DNA of 64,000 nt, taken from NCBI RefSeq assembly GCF_003641205.1, contig NZ_CP032762.1, positions 248,001 to 312,000 on the forward strand, given 5' to 3'. Position numbers and translations under genes: made by a program. This document shows positions 6,361 through 14,935 of the stretch, one piece after another. The notes beneath the pieces are model-generated. The model ran no database searches. It saw only the letters and a list, made by a program, of their open reading frames with translations, and was not told the DNA's origin. Source of the DNA: Rhodococcus sp. P1Y. GTDB lineage: Bacteria; Actinomycetota; Actinomycetes; Mycobacteriales; Mycobacteriaceae. Each line of letters begins with the position of its first letter. The first letter of the stretch is position 1.

Positions 6361-6956
6361 TCGAGGACGAAGCCGTCGGCGTCAACGGTCACCGAGGAAC
6401 TGGACACCGGCGAGAGCACGTGGATGCCGTCGGCGCCGCTGCTGTAGGTGAGGCCGGCTTCCTGGATGCTCAGATCGAGCAGGTTGACGTAGACGACGGG
6501 AACCTCGACATCGGTCGAGTCGGTGTGGAGGCCGAGGCGCCTGATCGGCAGCGTGTTGAAGAACGGGCTGAACACGACGTCGACGTCGAGTGCATCGTGA
6601 TACGTCGAACGCTGGTGGTTGGTCGAGTTCTCGATCATCCAGTAGCCCTCGTCGTCGCGGCTGACGGATGCCTGCTTCTCCCCGCCCGCCACGGAAGTAC
6701 GCAACGACAGACGACGGGTGACGCCGTTCTCGTCCGTTACCAGGTCGTACGACGCACTGAACGCCGGATGCTCCGAGCAAGCGCCACCAACGATGCGGCC
6801 GGCAGCCTTGATGCGATTTCCGTTGAGCTGTACGCGGACCGACTCCATGCGAGGTGCATCGTGCGCGCGCCACGTCAGGATCGCCGGCCAGGGCGGCGTC
6901 GACGGAGGTGGCGCTGGGGTGGAAGCGCGTTCTGCACCCGATGTTGGAGTGGTCAC
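6333..6956 (-). CDS. putative glycolipid-binding protein
   Basis: A 207-residue cytoplasmic protein matching the putative glycolipid-binding family (PF06475). The first 25 residues are Pro/Thr/Ala-rich and probably disordered. From ILTWRAHDAPRMESVRV onward the protein follows the family: a beta-rich fold with GYWMIENSTN in the middle and a conserved stretch DVDVVFSPFFNTLPIRRLGL that includes the expected NTLPI. The biochemical role of this family is not established. It converges on tyrA with a 28-base overlap of coding ends and no room for a separate terminator. Confidence 0.75.
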   Translation of the reverse strand: MTTPTSGAERASTPAPPPSTPPWPAILTWRAHDAPRMESVRVQLNGNRIKAAGRIVGGACSEHPAFSASYDLVTDENGVTRRLSLRTSVAGGEKQASVSRDDEGYWMIENSTNHQRSTYHDALDVDVVFSPFFNTLPIRRLGLHTDSTDVEVPVVYVNLLDLSIQEAGLTYSSGADGIHVLSPVSSSSVTVDADGFVLDYPGLAERI

Positions 6957-7147
6957 CCGACTACGGTAAGCGACAGAGGGGTTGCCAGATCAAGCGGTGC
7001 TGACTTTTCTGCTCCCGCTGGCGCAATCCACTACCCGATTCGTGAGATTTCTACCCCTCGGACGACGCATTTCCCGCCGATCCGCGTGGTGGCCGTTACA
7101 CGGGCCCTCTGGCCTGAGACTGCTCACGCTCACTAGTCTTGGACGCT

Positions 7148-7471
7148 GTGACTGCAGGTGGCTTCGACTTCGCGCATTCCGAGCAGGCTGCGAAAGCTCG
7201 ACAGGACAAGGCGACGGCCCTCGCGCGCTACGTGTGGGATCTGGGGATCGACAGCTCCGAATTGTTGGCACTGCCCGACACATCGCGGCGCAAGCTCGCC
7301 CGATCTGCCGGCATCACTCCCCCGAGCACCTTGGAAACGTGGACCATCGCCGCCGAACTACTCGACCGCAAGAGTGAATGGGCGGCCGCCAACCCCGATC
7401 ACCCGTCTGCGCGCCCCGCACACGCCGACGAGAAGATCATGTGGGTGAAGCCGCCGATCACGCCGTGGTAG
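7148..7471 (+). CDS. conserved hypothetical protein
   Basis: A 107-residue, largely helical soluble protein starting MTAGGFDFAHSEQAAKARQD from the GTG at 7148; a TTG three codons earlier is possible. The middle (LARYVWDLGIDSSELLALP, RRKLARSAGITPPSTLETW) looks like a compact helical domain, and the end EKIMWVKPPITPW is aromatic and proline-rich. I recognise no family. It stands alone: 191 bases upstream hold no gene, and an 18-bp hairpin that probably ends both transcripts separates it from the convergent ABC genes. Confidence 0.65.
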   Translation: MTAGGFDFAHSEQAAKARQDKATALARYVWDLGIDSSELLALPDTSRRKLARSAGITPPSTLETWTIAAELLDRKSEWAAANPDHPSARPAHADEKIMWVKPPITPW

Positions 7472-7510
7472 TGCGGCTTCGCCGCCCGTGCGTGAAGAGT
7501 TACCGCCCGT

Positions 7511-7560
7511 CGTAACTACGCACTCACGGCTCCTGAGCTGCTCGTGAGTGCGTAATTACG
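7511..7560. terminator. bidirectional terminator-like hairpin
   Basis: The arms CGTAACTACGCACTCACG (7511-7528) and CGTGAGTGCGTAATTACG (7543-7560) pair at 17 of 18 positions across a 14-base loop. The element lies between two convergent genes that end at 7471 and 7572, the expected place for a shared terminator, although no long T-run is present. Confidence 0.7.
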
Positions 7561-7571
7561 CTCCTGTGTCA

Positions 7572-9410
7572 CTACCCGCGCACGGGTGCCGAAGGCATCG
7601 TTTCCTCCCACGCGTCGTGGAGATCGGCAAACCGTCCGTGCCGGGCGATGAGATCGTCGGGCGACCCGTCCTCGACGATGGCGCCGTCCTCCATGACCAG
7701 CACTCGATCGGCGATGGCAACCGTCGACAGCCGGTGCGCGATGATCAACGCCGTTCTTCCCTGCAGCACCGTTTCCAACGCGCGCTGAACCAGTCGTTCG
7801 CTCGGGATGTCGAGGCTCGAAGTCGCCTCGTCCAGCACGATCACCGCAGGTGCCGCCAGGAACACCCTGGCGAACGCGACGAGCTGACGCTGACCGGAAC
7901 TGAGCCGCCCGCCCCTCTTGCGCACATCGGTGTCGATCCCGTCCGGCAGCGTGGCGATGAACTCCGTCAGCCCGACGGCTTCTGCCGCGGCCGCCACCTC
8001 GGCATCCGTCGCCGACGGTTTGCCGAGCCGGATGTTGTCCGCGACGGAACCGGAGAACAAGAACGACTCCTGCGTCACCATCACGATGTGCTCACGCATG
8101 TTCTCGTCACCCAGGGTCCGCAGGTCGATGCCGTCGAGACTGACCGAGCCTTCCGTCGGGTCGTAAAATCTGGCGAGAAGCTTCGCCAGAGTGGACTTTC
8201 CGGCGCCTGTGGCCCCGACCATGGCGACGACCTGACCGGCCGGAACGTGCAGCGAGAACTCGGGCAGCACGATGCGGTCGGCGTTGTAGGCGAACTGCAC
8301 TGTGTCGAAGTCGATGTCCCCGCGCGCGTTTTCGAGCCGCACCGGATTCCGAGGTGCCAGCACCGACGGTTCCTCCTCCAGCACACCGGAGATCTTCTCC
8401 AGCGCTGCTGCGGCCGACTGGTAGGCGTTGAACACCATGGCCAGCTCGTCGAGCGGCCCGTAGAACCGACGTAGATAGAGCACATATGCGGCGAGAATGC
8501 CGATATCCATGTGTCCGTTGATCACTCGGTAACTTCCGAATACGACGATGATCGCGAGCGTGAGATTGCCGATCCACCGGACGATGCCGGTGTAACTGGC
8601 CATCCCGCGCAGCGCAGCAGTCGTCGCGTCGCGATACTCGGAGTCCTCGGTCTTCAGAATCGAGTCGTTCCGAGGTTCCCGCCGGAACACCTGAACCGCC
8701 CGAATCCCGCCCATCGACTCCACGAAGTGCACGACGACCCTGGCGATCGCCACACGAGTTCGCCGGTACCCCGTGCGCTGACGACGCTGCGACCATCGCG
8801 TCACCAGGACGAGCGGCACGAAGCCCGCAAGAACGATCAACGCAAGCGGCAGATCGAGATACACGAGAATGATCGCGATGCTGACGATCGACAGGACCGC
8901 CGACAAGGCGTCGTTCAACGCACTTTCGAGCAACGTCTGAAGCGATTCGACGTCGCTGGTGATCCGCGAGATCAGCCGACCCGATGTGTACTTCTCGTGG
9001 AAAGACAAGCTCAGCAACTGTGCATGCTTGAACACACGCTTGCGCAGATCGAACAGGATTGCTTGGCTCAAACTGCCCGAGACCATCAGGAACGTATACG
9101 TGGTGATCGCACCGAGGATGCCCACGGCGATATAGCCGAACACCGTCCACGCCAACGGCGTCCAGTTGCCACCGACCGCGGCGGAGATGCCGTTGTCCAA
9201 CGCGTACGCGATGAACAACGGGCCTGCGACGAACGCAAGGTTGTCGACGATGATGATCGCGAGAGCCAGCAACGCCTGCTTCTTGTACGGCCGGACGAGT
9301 GAGAACAGCAGCCGCCGCGACCTGCCTGCCAGAACCAGGTTGCCGGTCGGGTCGACGTCGGACTCCTCGTTTCCTACTCCTCGCCAGTCCTTTTCGCCCT
9401 GCTCAGTCAT
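7572..9410 (-). CDS. ABC exporter, fused permease/ATPase, canonical half
   Basis: One half of a heterodimeric type IV ABC exporter (612 residues): a six-helix transmembrane domain at about residues 35-325, then a nucleotide-binding domain. Walker A GATGAGKST is at residues 399-407, the signature LSSGQ at 503-507, and Walker B VIVLDEATSSLD has the catalytic glutamate at 528. An H-loop histidine is in IIAHRLSTV. The start codon overlaps the end of the partner gene by eight bases, so the two are translationally coupled. The partner has a degenerate ATPase site, the pattern of asymmetric exporters such as BmrCD and TM287/288. The substrate (drug, lipid or peptide) cannot be inferred. Mycobacterial Rv1272c/Rv1273c are a plausible comparison. 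Confidence 0.9.
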   Translation of the reverse strand: MTEQGEKDWRGVGNEESDVDPTGNLVLAGRSRRLLFSLVRPYKKQALLALAIIIVDNLAFVAGPLFIAYALDNGISAAVGGNWTPLAWTVFGYIAVGILGAITTYTFLMVSGSLSQAILFDLRKRVFKHAQLLSLSFHEKYTSGRLISRITSDVESLQTLLESALNDALSAVLSIVSIAIILVYLDLPLALIVLAGFVPLVLVTRWSQRRQRTGYRRTRVAIARVVVHFVESMGGIRAVQVFRREPRNDSILKTEDSEYRDATTAALRGMASYTGIVRWIGNLTLAIIVVFGSYRVINGHMDIGILAAYVLYLRRFYGPLDELAMVFNAYQSAAAALEKISGVLEEEPSVLAPRNPVRLENARGDIDFDTVQFAYNADRIVLPEFSLHVPAGQVVAMVGATGAGKSTLAKLLARFYDPTEGSVSLDGIDLRTLGDENMREHIVMVTQESFLFSGSVADNIRLGKPSATDAEVAAAAEAVGLTEFIATLPDGIDTDVRKRGGRLSSGQRQLVAFARVFLAAPAVIVLDEATSSLDIPSERLVQRALETVLQGRTALIIAHRLSTVAIADRVLVMEDGAIVEDGSPDDLIARHGRFADLHDAWEETMPSAPVRG

Positions 9411-11193
9411 CGATGGATCCCATCACGTGGCGGTACTTCGACGAGGTCGCCAACAGGCGTTCGTGCGTGCCCTGTTCCACGATTCTTCCGTTCTCCAGGT
9501 AGAGCACTCGGTCTGCGAGTGCGGCAGTGGACGGCCGATGCGCGACGAGCAATGTCGTCGAGTGCGTCAGGACTCGTCGTAGGTCTGTTTGCACCAGCGC
9601 TTCGGTATTGACGTCCAGCGCCGACAGTGGGTCGTCGAGCACCAGAATCCTCGGCTTGCCGAGCACGGCTCGGGCAAGAGCCAGTCGCTGACGCTGCCCA
9701 CCGGACAGGCTCATTCCCTGCTCGCCGATACGAGTGTCGAGTCCCCATGGCAAGGTCTCGACGAAGTCTCGTGCATGTGCGATGTCCAACGCTTCATCGA
9801 CATCGGCGTCCGATGCGCCAGGCCTACCGAGGGCGATGTTCTCGCGGACACTCGCCGAGAACAGAACCGGATCCTCGAAAGCCACCGACACCACCGACCG
9901 CAGATCGGCCAAAGACAGTGTCCTGACGTCGATGCCATCGATCGTGACGGCACCACTCGTCACATCGAACAACCGCGGAACCAAGTTCGTCAGCGCCGTC
10001 TTGCCGCTCCCGGTGACGCCGACCAGAGCGACCGTCTCGCCCGGTTCGATGCGGAACTCGACGTCGGTCAGCAGCGGGGCGGAGGCGTCGGGAAACGTGA
10101 ATCCAACGCTGTGGAATTCGAGTATCCCGTGCACATCACGCGGCAATGGAACAGGATTCGCGGGTCCGGTAATCGTTTCGGGAGTGTCCATGATCTCCCA
10201 GTAACGATCGGCCGCGGTGCGCGCATTGTTCAGCTCGGCGAGTAGGAAACCGAACGATTCGATGGGCCAGAGCAGGAACGCCACGATCGCCATCACCGCG
10301 ACGAGCATGCCTGCCGTCATGGTGCCCTGAACGATCGAATACGTGCCGAATGCCAGCATGGCGCCGATGCCGACCGGTGGAATGCCGACGATGAGCGCCC
10401 ACAAGATCGCCAGGTACCGCACCTTCGTCATCTCGGTGCTACGCAGGGTTGCGGCCTCGCGGATGAATCGGCGACCGAGGTGCGCACTGCGACCGAACGC
10501 CTTCAGAACCCGGATGCCCTGAATGGACTCCTCGACGGTCGTCGTGACGTCGCCTGCCTGGTCCTGAGCGTCGCGTGCGACGATCCGATACAACGTCTCG
10601 AACCTGGTGCAGATGATCACCAGCGGAATGCCCGTCACCGCCATGATGAGGCCTAGTTGCCACGACTGTACGAACAGCACGCCGAGACCCGCTATCAATG
10701 CAACGGTGTTGATGATGATGAACGGTCCGACGAATGCGACAAACCGCCGTAGCGAGGACAGGTCCGCGATGGCCCTCGACAGCAGCTGTCCCGACTCCCA
10801 GCCCTCATGGGCTGAGACGGACAACCGTTGAAGTTTTTCGAATACGGCTGCGCGAGCTGATATTTCGAACTGGCTCGACGGCCCGGACACCAGGTAACGA
10901 CGGATCCAGATACCGACAGCGTCGATCGTTCCCAGCAGCAGCACCAGCGCGGCGGGCCACCACACGCCCGCGAAATTACCGTCGGTGATCGGTCCGTCGA
11001 TGACTCCCTGAATCACGAGCGGTATGACCAGGCCGGTGAGCGTCGCGATCAGTGACGCTGTGATCGAGAAGATGAAATGCCACTTGTACGGCGCCAGGAA
11101 CGGCAGAAACCGGGCCAACGAACTCGGTTGGGCGGCCTTCGGGTTCGGCTGATCCAGCGTGGTCATCTGCGGTTCGAGCACACCCGTGGACAC
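9403..11193 (-). CDS. ABC exporter, fused permease/ATPase, degenerate half
   Basis: The other half of the heterodimeric exporter (596 residues): a six-helix membrane domain at about residues 38-320 and a C-terminal ATPase domain. Walker A GVTGSGKT is at 392-399, signature LSGGQRQR at 496-503, and H-loop in LLVAHRPSTA. Walker B reads RILVLDDPLSALD: residue 521 is aspartate where hydrolysis-competent ATPases have glutamate. This marks the degenerate ATP site of an asymmetric pair; the partner keeps the glutamate. It is the first gene of the unit. A 17-bp inverted repeat 23 bases before its start codon may be a regulator site. Confidence 0.9.
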   Translation of the reverse strand: MSTGVLEPQMTTLDQPNPKAAQPSSLARFLPFLAPYKWHFIFSITASLIATLTGLVIPLVIQGVIDGPITDGNFAGVWWPAALVLLLGTIDAVGIWIRRYLVSGPSSQFEISARAAVFEKLQRLSVSAHEGWESGQLLSRAIADLSSLRRFVAFVGPFIIINTVALIAGLGVLFVQSWQLGLIMAVTGIPLVIICTRFETLYRIVARDAQDQAGDVTTTVEESIQGIRVLKAFGRSAHLGRRFIREAATLRSTEMTKVRYLAILWALIVGIPPVGIGAMLAFGTYSIVQGTMTAGMLVAVMAIVAFLLWPIESFGFLLAELNNARTAADRYWEIMDTPETITGPANPVPLPRDVHGILEFHSVGFTFPDASAPLLTDVEFRIEPGETVALVGVTGSGKTALTNLVPRLFDVTSGAVTIDGIDVRTLSLADLRSVVSVAFEDPVLFSASVRENIALGRPGASDADVDEALDIAHARDFVETLPWGLDTRIGEQGMSLSGGQRQRLALARAVLGKPRILVLDDPLSALDVNTEALVQTDLRRVLTHSTTLLVAHRPSTAALADRVLYLENGRIVEQGTHERLLATSSKYRHVMGSIDD

Positions 11194-11215
11194 TCTTCGT
11201 TCTCCTCACCTGCTG

Positions 11216-11232
11216 TGAAATGAATGATTTCA
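11216..11232. promoter_or_regulatory. inverted repeat upstream of ABC exporter operon
   Basis: TGAAAT-GAATG-ATTTCA, a perfect 6-bp inverted repeat, with outer CTGTG (11213-11217) and CACAG (11237-11241) also complementary. It lies in the leader of the exporter operon. No regulator gene is adjacent, so the binder is unknown. Confidence 0.35.
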
Positions 11233-11366
11233 TTCCCACAGCCCTAAGGCCAACCGATTTTTCTGCCGGCACATTCCATCCTCGAACCTAAACTATGGTT
11301 CAGGTCAAATCTGCTCTGAGCCGAAACGGTTGTCGACAGGATTCAGCGACGGCGATCATGTTCGTC

Positions 11367-12353
11367 ATGAGGATGTTGGTCTTGGGAGGAACGCGGTTCG
11401 TAGGCCGCGCCATCGTCGACGACGGTATCGCCCGCGGCTGGGAGGTGACGATGCTCAATCGTGGCGTCACCGGTTCGGTGCCCGCTGGGGTGGAGCTCGT
11501 CCGGGCCGATCGGACGGACAGACGAGCATTCGACGACGCAGTCGCCGGTCGGCAGTGGGACTTCGTCGTCGACACCTGGGATGGACCTCCGGAGGTCGCC
11601 ACCGACAACGCGCTCTCGCTGACGGGGCACGTCCCTGGTTACGCGTACATCTCCAGTGTGTCCGTGTACCGATGGGGTTTGCACGTCGACGAAAGTTCTC
11701 CAGTGGTCGATGTCTCGTCAGTGGTGGATGCCTCGTCGGGCGGCGCCGACTACGCAGCGAGCAAACGCGGCGCCGAGCTGGGCATCCTCGCCTCGTTTCC
11801 CGACGCACTCCTGGCTCGGGCAGGTTTGATCCTCGGGCCGCACGAGGACATCGGACGCCTACCCTGGTGGCTGAACCGGATCGCTGCGGGTGGCCGCGTC
11901 GTCGCGCCGGGGGCACCCGATCGACCATTGCAATATGTCGATGCTCGTGATGCCGCGTCGTTCGTTCTTTCCGGGCTCGAGCGCGGAGCCGTCGGCCCGC
12001 ACGACGTGGCGAGTAGATCCGGGCATGCGTCGATGTCCGAGCTTCTGACCGCATGCATCGACACTGTGCGATCCGACGCCGAGCTCGTGTGGATCGACGA
12101 GGCCCGTCTGGCTGCGGCAGGGGCGCAGCCGTGGACGCATCTGCCGTGCTGGGTGCCTCCGTCCGGTGAGTTCGCCGGATTTCTGAAGGCCGACACGTCC
12201 AAGGCGGTCGCGGCCGGGTTGGTGTGCCGCCCCGCCGCGTCGACGGTCCGAGATACCTGGGCTTGGATACGCCGGGAGGGTATGCCCGCGCATCGACCGG
12301 ACCGGCCGGTGCACGGACTTCCTCCCGAAATCGAAAAGGAACTACTCAGCTGA
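11367..12353 (+). CDS. NAD-dependent epimerase/dehydratase family protein
   Basis: Extended short-chain dehydrogenase-like protein of 328 residues. The Rossmann motif GGTRFVGRAIV is at residues 6-16. The middle contains YISSVSVYRWGLH and ADYAASKRGAELG, where the Tyr-x3-Lys pair (YAASK) provides the catalytic dyad. The C-terminal half resembles sugar-nucleotide reductases/epimerases. I chose ATG 11367 (MRMLVLGGTRF); ATG 11358 and 11373 are close alternatives and no ribosome-binding site decides. Substrate unknown. It is divergent from the ABC operon and followed, after 84 bases, by the restriction-modification island. Confidence 0.85.
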   Translation: MRMLVLGGTRFVGRAIVDDGIARGWEVTMLNRGVTGSVPAGVELVRADRTDRRAFDDAVAGRQWDFVVDTWDGPPEVATDNALSLTGHVPGYAYISSVSVYRWGLHVDESSPVVDVSSVVDASSGGADYAASKRGAELGILASFPDALLARAGLILGPHEDIGRLPWWLNRIAAGGRVVAPGAPDRPLQYVDARDAASFVLSGLERGAVGPHDVASRSGHASMSELLTACIDTVRSDAELVWIDEARLAAAGAQPWTHLPCWVPPSGEFAGFLKADTSKAVAAGLVCRPAASTVRDTWAWIRREGMPAHRPDRPVHGLPPEIEKELLS

Positions 12354-12437
12354 CGCAGGCGCACCGCGACGGTTGGCGAAACCTGTCGGAGTTCTCGAGT
12401 AACGTTCTCCAAAGAGTTTTCGCTTCGGGAGAGAAGG

Positions 12438-13607
12438 GTGCGCGTGGGTTCGCGATCGATGGTCGGGCTGTTCGCCGGAATCGGCGGGCTCGAGTTGGGG
12501 CTCTCGGAGCAGGGCTGGTCGAGCGAACTGCTGTGCGAAATCGACCCCGGCGCCGGTGCTGTTCTCGGTGCCCATTTTCCCGACGTTCCGCTTCATCGTG
12601 ATGTCACCAAACTGCGCGGGTTACCGTCGGGCACCGAGTTGGTAGCTGCCGGCTTTCCGTGCCAGGACCTCTCGCAGGCAGGTCGGACGGCCGGTATCAC
12701 CGGCGACCGCTCAGGTCTGGTCGACGAGGTTTTTCGGCTCGTCAAACGACGCAACGGGCCGCGGTGGCTGTTGATCGAAAATGTTCCATTCATGCTGCAG
12801 CTCGGGCGCGGCGCGGCAATGCGGCACATCACCGATGCCCTGTCCGATCTCGGATACATGTGGGCGTACCGCGTCGTCGACGCCCGGTCGTTCGGACTTC
12901 CGCAGCGCCGCCAACGTGTGCTGATGCTGGCCTCACGGACCGAAGATCCTCGCGAGATTCTGTTCTCGCAGGACGAAGGGCCGCTACCCGACGGTGACCC
13001 GTCCGAGCAACCGTGTGGCTTCTACTGGACCGAAGGCACTCGTGGTCTCGGGTGGGCAGTCAATGCGGTCCCCACGCTGAAGGGCGGATCGTCCATCGGC
13101 ATCGCCAGTCCGCCGGCCGTTCGTCTGCCGTCCGGTGAGATCGTCACGCCTGGCATCGTCAGTGCTGAGCGACTGCAGGGCTTCGATCCGGACTGGACGG
13201 CTCCCGCTGTGTCGGTGCCCGGAGTTCGGGCCGGCCATCGGTGGAAACTCGTCGGGAATGCGGTGAGTGTCCGGATGGCGTCGTGGGTTGCGTCGCAGCT
13301 GGAGCATCCGCAGGTGCACGATGCGTCCGAAGACGTTCAGATGGTGCCCGGTCAGGCTTGGCCCGCCGCGGCCTGGGGAGCGAAGGGTTCGGCGTTCAAG
13401 GTCCACCGCTCGACGTGGCCTGTCCACGAGCCGTACGAGAACCTCAGCGATTTCCTCGAGGACTCGCAACTGCTCTCGGCGCGAGCAACCGCTGGTTTCT
13501 TGAAGCGGGCGCGCATGGGCAATCTTCGCTTCGTCCCTGGATTCCTCGACGACGTCGAATCCCACCTCGACCGTATGGGCGGACACCCGAACCCAAGGGC
13601 CGCATGA
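12438..13607 (+). CDS. DNA (cytosine-5-)-methyltransferase
   Basis: Type II restriction-modification methyltransferase that makes 5-methylcytosine (389 residues). Motif I is VGLFAGIGGLELGL, motif IV has the catalytic P74-C75-Q76 (AAGFPCQDLSQ), motif VI is ENV (114-116), motif VIII is QRRQR (156-160), and motif X is GHRWKLVGNAVSVRMA. The variable target-recognition region lies at about residues 170-250, and the specificity cannot be read from it. About 110 residues after motif X look like an added domain, with basic helices near the end. The start is uncertain between GTG 12438 and GTG 12444, both behind GGGAGAGAAGG. Its stop overlaps the next start as ATGA, and a Vsr gene follows, so this is a complete modification/repair/restriction island. 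Confidence 0.92.
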   Translation: MRVGSRSMVGLFAGIGGLELGLSEQGWSSELLCEIDPGAGAVLGAHFPDVPLHRDVTKLRGLPSGTELVAAGFPCQDLSQAGRTAGITGDRSGLVDEVFRLVKRRNGPRWLLIENVPFMLQLGRGAAMRHITDALSDLGYMWAYRVVDARSFGLPQRRQRVLMLASRTEDPREILFSQDEGPLPDGDPSEQPCGFYWTEGTRGLGWAVNAVPTLKGGSSIGIASPPAVRLPSGEIVTPGIVSAERLQGFDPDWTAPAVSVPGVRAGHRWKLVGNAVSVRMASWVASQLEHPQVHDASEDVQMVPGQAWPAAAWGAKGSAFKVHRSTWPVHEPYENLSDFLEDSQLLSARATAGFLKRARMGNLRFVPGFLDDVESHLDRMGGHPNPRAA

Positions 13608-14431
13608 GCGATCAGCTGTTTCCAGACCCGCCGGCGCTGGCTCGCCCGCTAGCACTCGCGGGCTCCAAACCGGCACCCGACGCCGATAGAAGCGACAAGA
13701 AGAACTACGCGCAGCGACTGTCGAATCATCTGGCGCAGACCGTCGCCGACGCCCTGCGGCCGCACTATCCGAACATCACTCCCGACGCGATGGGCGTCGG
13801 GCAGGAGGCGCAGGTCGACGTCGCGAAGGGGCGCAAGCGGCTCGACGTCAAGGCCCTCGATCCGACGCTCGGCTTGATTCTGTGTGTGTCCATCAAGACA
13901 TACAGCTTCCGCGATTTCAGTCCGCGGACCGGCAAGTTCGGCCGCTGGACCAAGAACATCGTCCGGAATGACCACGAATTACGCGGCGAGGCAATGGTTC
14001 TGCACCAGCGCCAGCCGTACAGCGTGTTGATCGCCGTCATGTTCACCCCGTTCGCCACGTGCGACGACGGTGATGCATCGAAAGCCAGTGACATCGGCAA
14101 GTCGTCGTTCGCGCATCACGTCACAACGCTGTCCAAACGGTCCGGTCGGGGCAAACGGGCCGTTTTCGGTGGAACCGCGAAGATGTGGGTCGACCTCGGA
14201 GCCGAGGACACCCGCTACGACTTGTTCGAGAAGGTCTTCATCGGTCTCTACAACCCGGACGGCGAGGTCCGGTTCTTCGACGTCGACGAATCCCCTCCGC
14301 GCAACGGCCGGCCCTCCGATTCGCAGACCCTGACGTTCGAGGAGTTCACCGCGGTCGTCCACAGCGAGGTCGAGCGTCGCAACAAGTTTGCCCCGACCTG
14401 GTCCGAGCCCGAGGACAGCGAAGACGGCTAG
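13604..14431 (+). CDS. putative type II restriction endonuclease
   Basis: A 275-residue protein translationally coupled (ATGA) to the methyltransferase, which is the main reason to call it the cognate endonuclease. Internally, KRLDVKALDPTLGLILCVSIKTYSFRD looks like the core of a PD-(D/E)xK-type nuclease, seen in two parts: an acidic residue in RLDVK, then a beta strand with the lysine of SIKT. The segment RWTKNIVRNDHELRGEAMVL that follows is helical with conserved-looking charged residues. The start MSDQLFPDPP is clear from the overlap. The stop codon lies inside a 28-base direct repeat. I cannot confirm the catalytic residues; it could instead be an accessory protein of the methyltransferase. 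Confidence 0.55.
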   Translation: MSDQLFPDPPALARPLALAGSKPAPDADRSDKKNYAQRLSNHLAQTVADALRPHYPNITPDAMGVGQEAQVDVAKGRKRLDVKALDPTLGLILCVSIKTYSFRDFSPRTGKFGRWTKNIVRNDHELRGEAMVLHQRQPYSVLIAVMFTPFATCDDGDASKASDIGKSSFAHHVTTLSKRSGRGKRAVFGGTAKMWVDLGAEDTRYDLFEKVFIGLYNPDGEVRFFDVDESPPRNGRPSDSQTLTFEEFTAVVHSEVERRNKFAPTWSEPEDSEDG

Positions 14432-14487
14432 GAGTGGAGCCTGCGGAATGACCCGGCTCGGCTAGGAGTGGAGCCTGCGGAATGACC
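14426..14487 (+). repeat. 34-bp-period direct repeat at end of endonuclease gene
   Basis: The 28-base unit starting GGCTAGGAGTGGAGCCTGCG occurs at 14426-14453 and again, identical, at 14460-14487. The first copy contains the stop codon of the putative endonuclease (TAG, 14429-14431). The repeat fills the gap before the Vsr gene. Confidence 0.85.
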
Positions 14488-14509
14488 GGATGGGGCTAGT
14501 TTGGAGTTT

Positions 14510-14914
14510 GTGGGCAGACCGGTGACCGATGCTGCGACCAGTGCGCGGCTGAGCAAGCAGCGGCGACGCGATACCAAGCCAGAAGTTGCACTTCGGCAGG
14601 AACTACACCGTCGAGGCCTGCGATATTTCGTCGATCGCGCACCGCTGAAGGGGATGAGGCGTCGGGCAGATCTCGTGTTTCCCCGACGAAAGGTCGCCGT
14701 GTTCGTCGACGGATGCTTCTGGCACAGTTGCCCGATCCACGCGACGAAGCCGCGCAACAACGCCCAGTGGTGGGCGGACAAGTTGGATGCCAACGTCGCC
14801 CGGGATCGCGACACCGACGACCGTTTGGCCGCTCAAGGCTGGACCGTCGTACGCGTGTGGGAGCACGAACCTGCATCCGATGCAGCCGACAGGGTCGTAC
14901 ACGCGCTGGGCTGA
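14510..14914 (+). CDS. vsr: very short patch repair endonuclease (Vsr)
   Basis: Sequence- and mismatch-specific nickase that starts repair of T:G mismatches arising from deamination of 5-methylcytosine. The 134 residues carry the family pattern: RRRDTKPEVALRQELHRRGL (N-terminal recognition helix), the catalytic aspartate in RRADLVFPRRK, and the zinc/active-site block FVDGCFWHSCPIHATKP with two Cys and two His. The C-terminal RDRDTDDRLAAQGWTVVRVWEHE is typical. The start is uncertain: GTG 14510 follows GGAG closely, GTG 14522 and TTG 14501 are alternatives. Its place next to an m5C methyltransferase fits the known need to repair methylation hot spots. Confidence 0.92.
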   Translation: MGRPVTDAATSARLSKQRRRDTKPEVALRQELHRRGLRYFVDRAPLKGMRRRADLVFPRRKVAVFVDGCFWHSCPIHATKPRNNAQWWADKLDANVARDRDTDDRLAAQGWTVVRVWEHEPASDAADRVVHALG

Positions 14915-14935
14915 GTACGGACCGGGCCTCGGCCT

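Noticed and set aside
8107..9150. 347-residue minus-strand reading in another frame of the ABC gene
   Set aside because: It overlaps a complete ABC transporter gene; no domain or start signal supports it.
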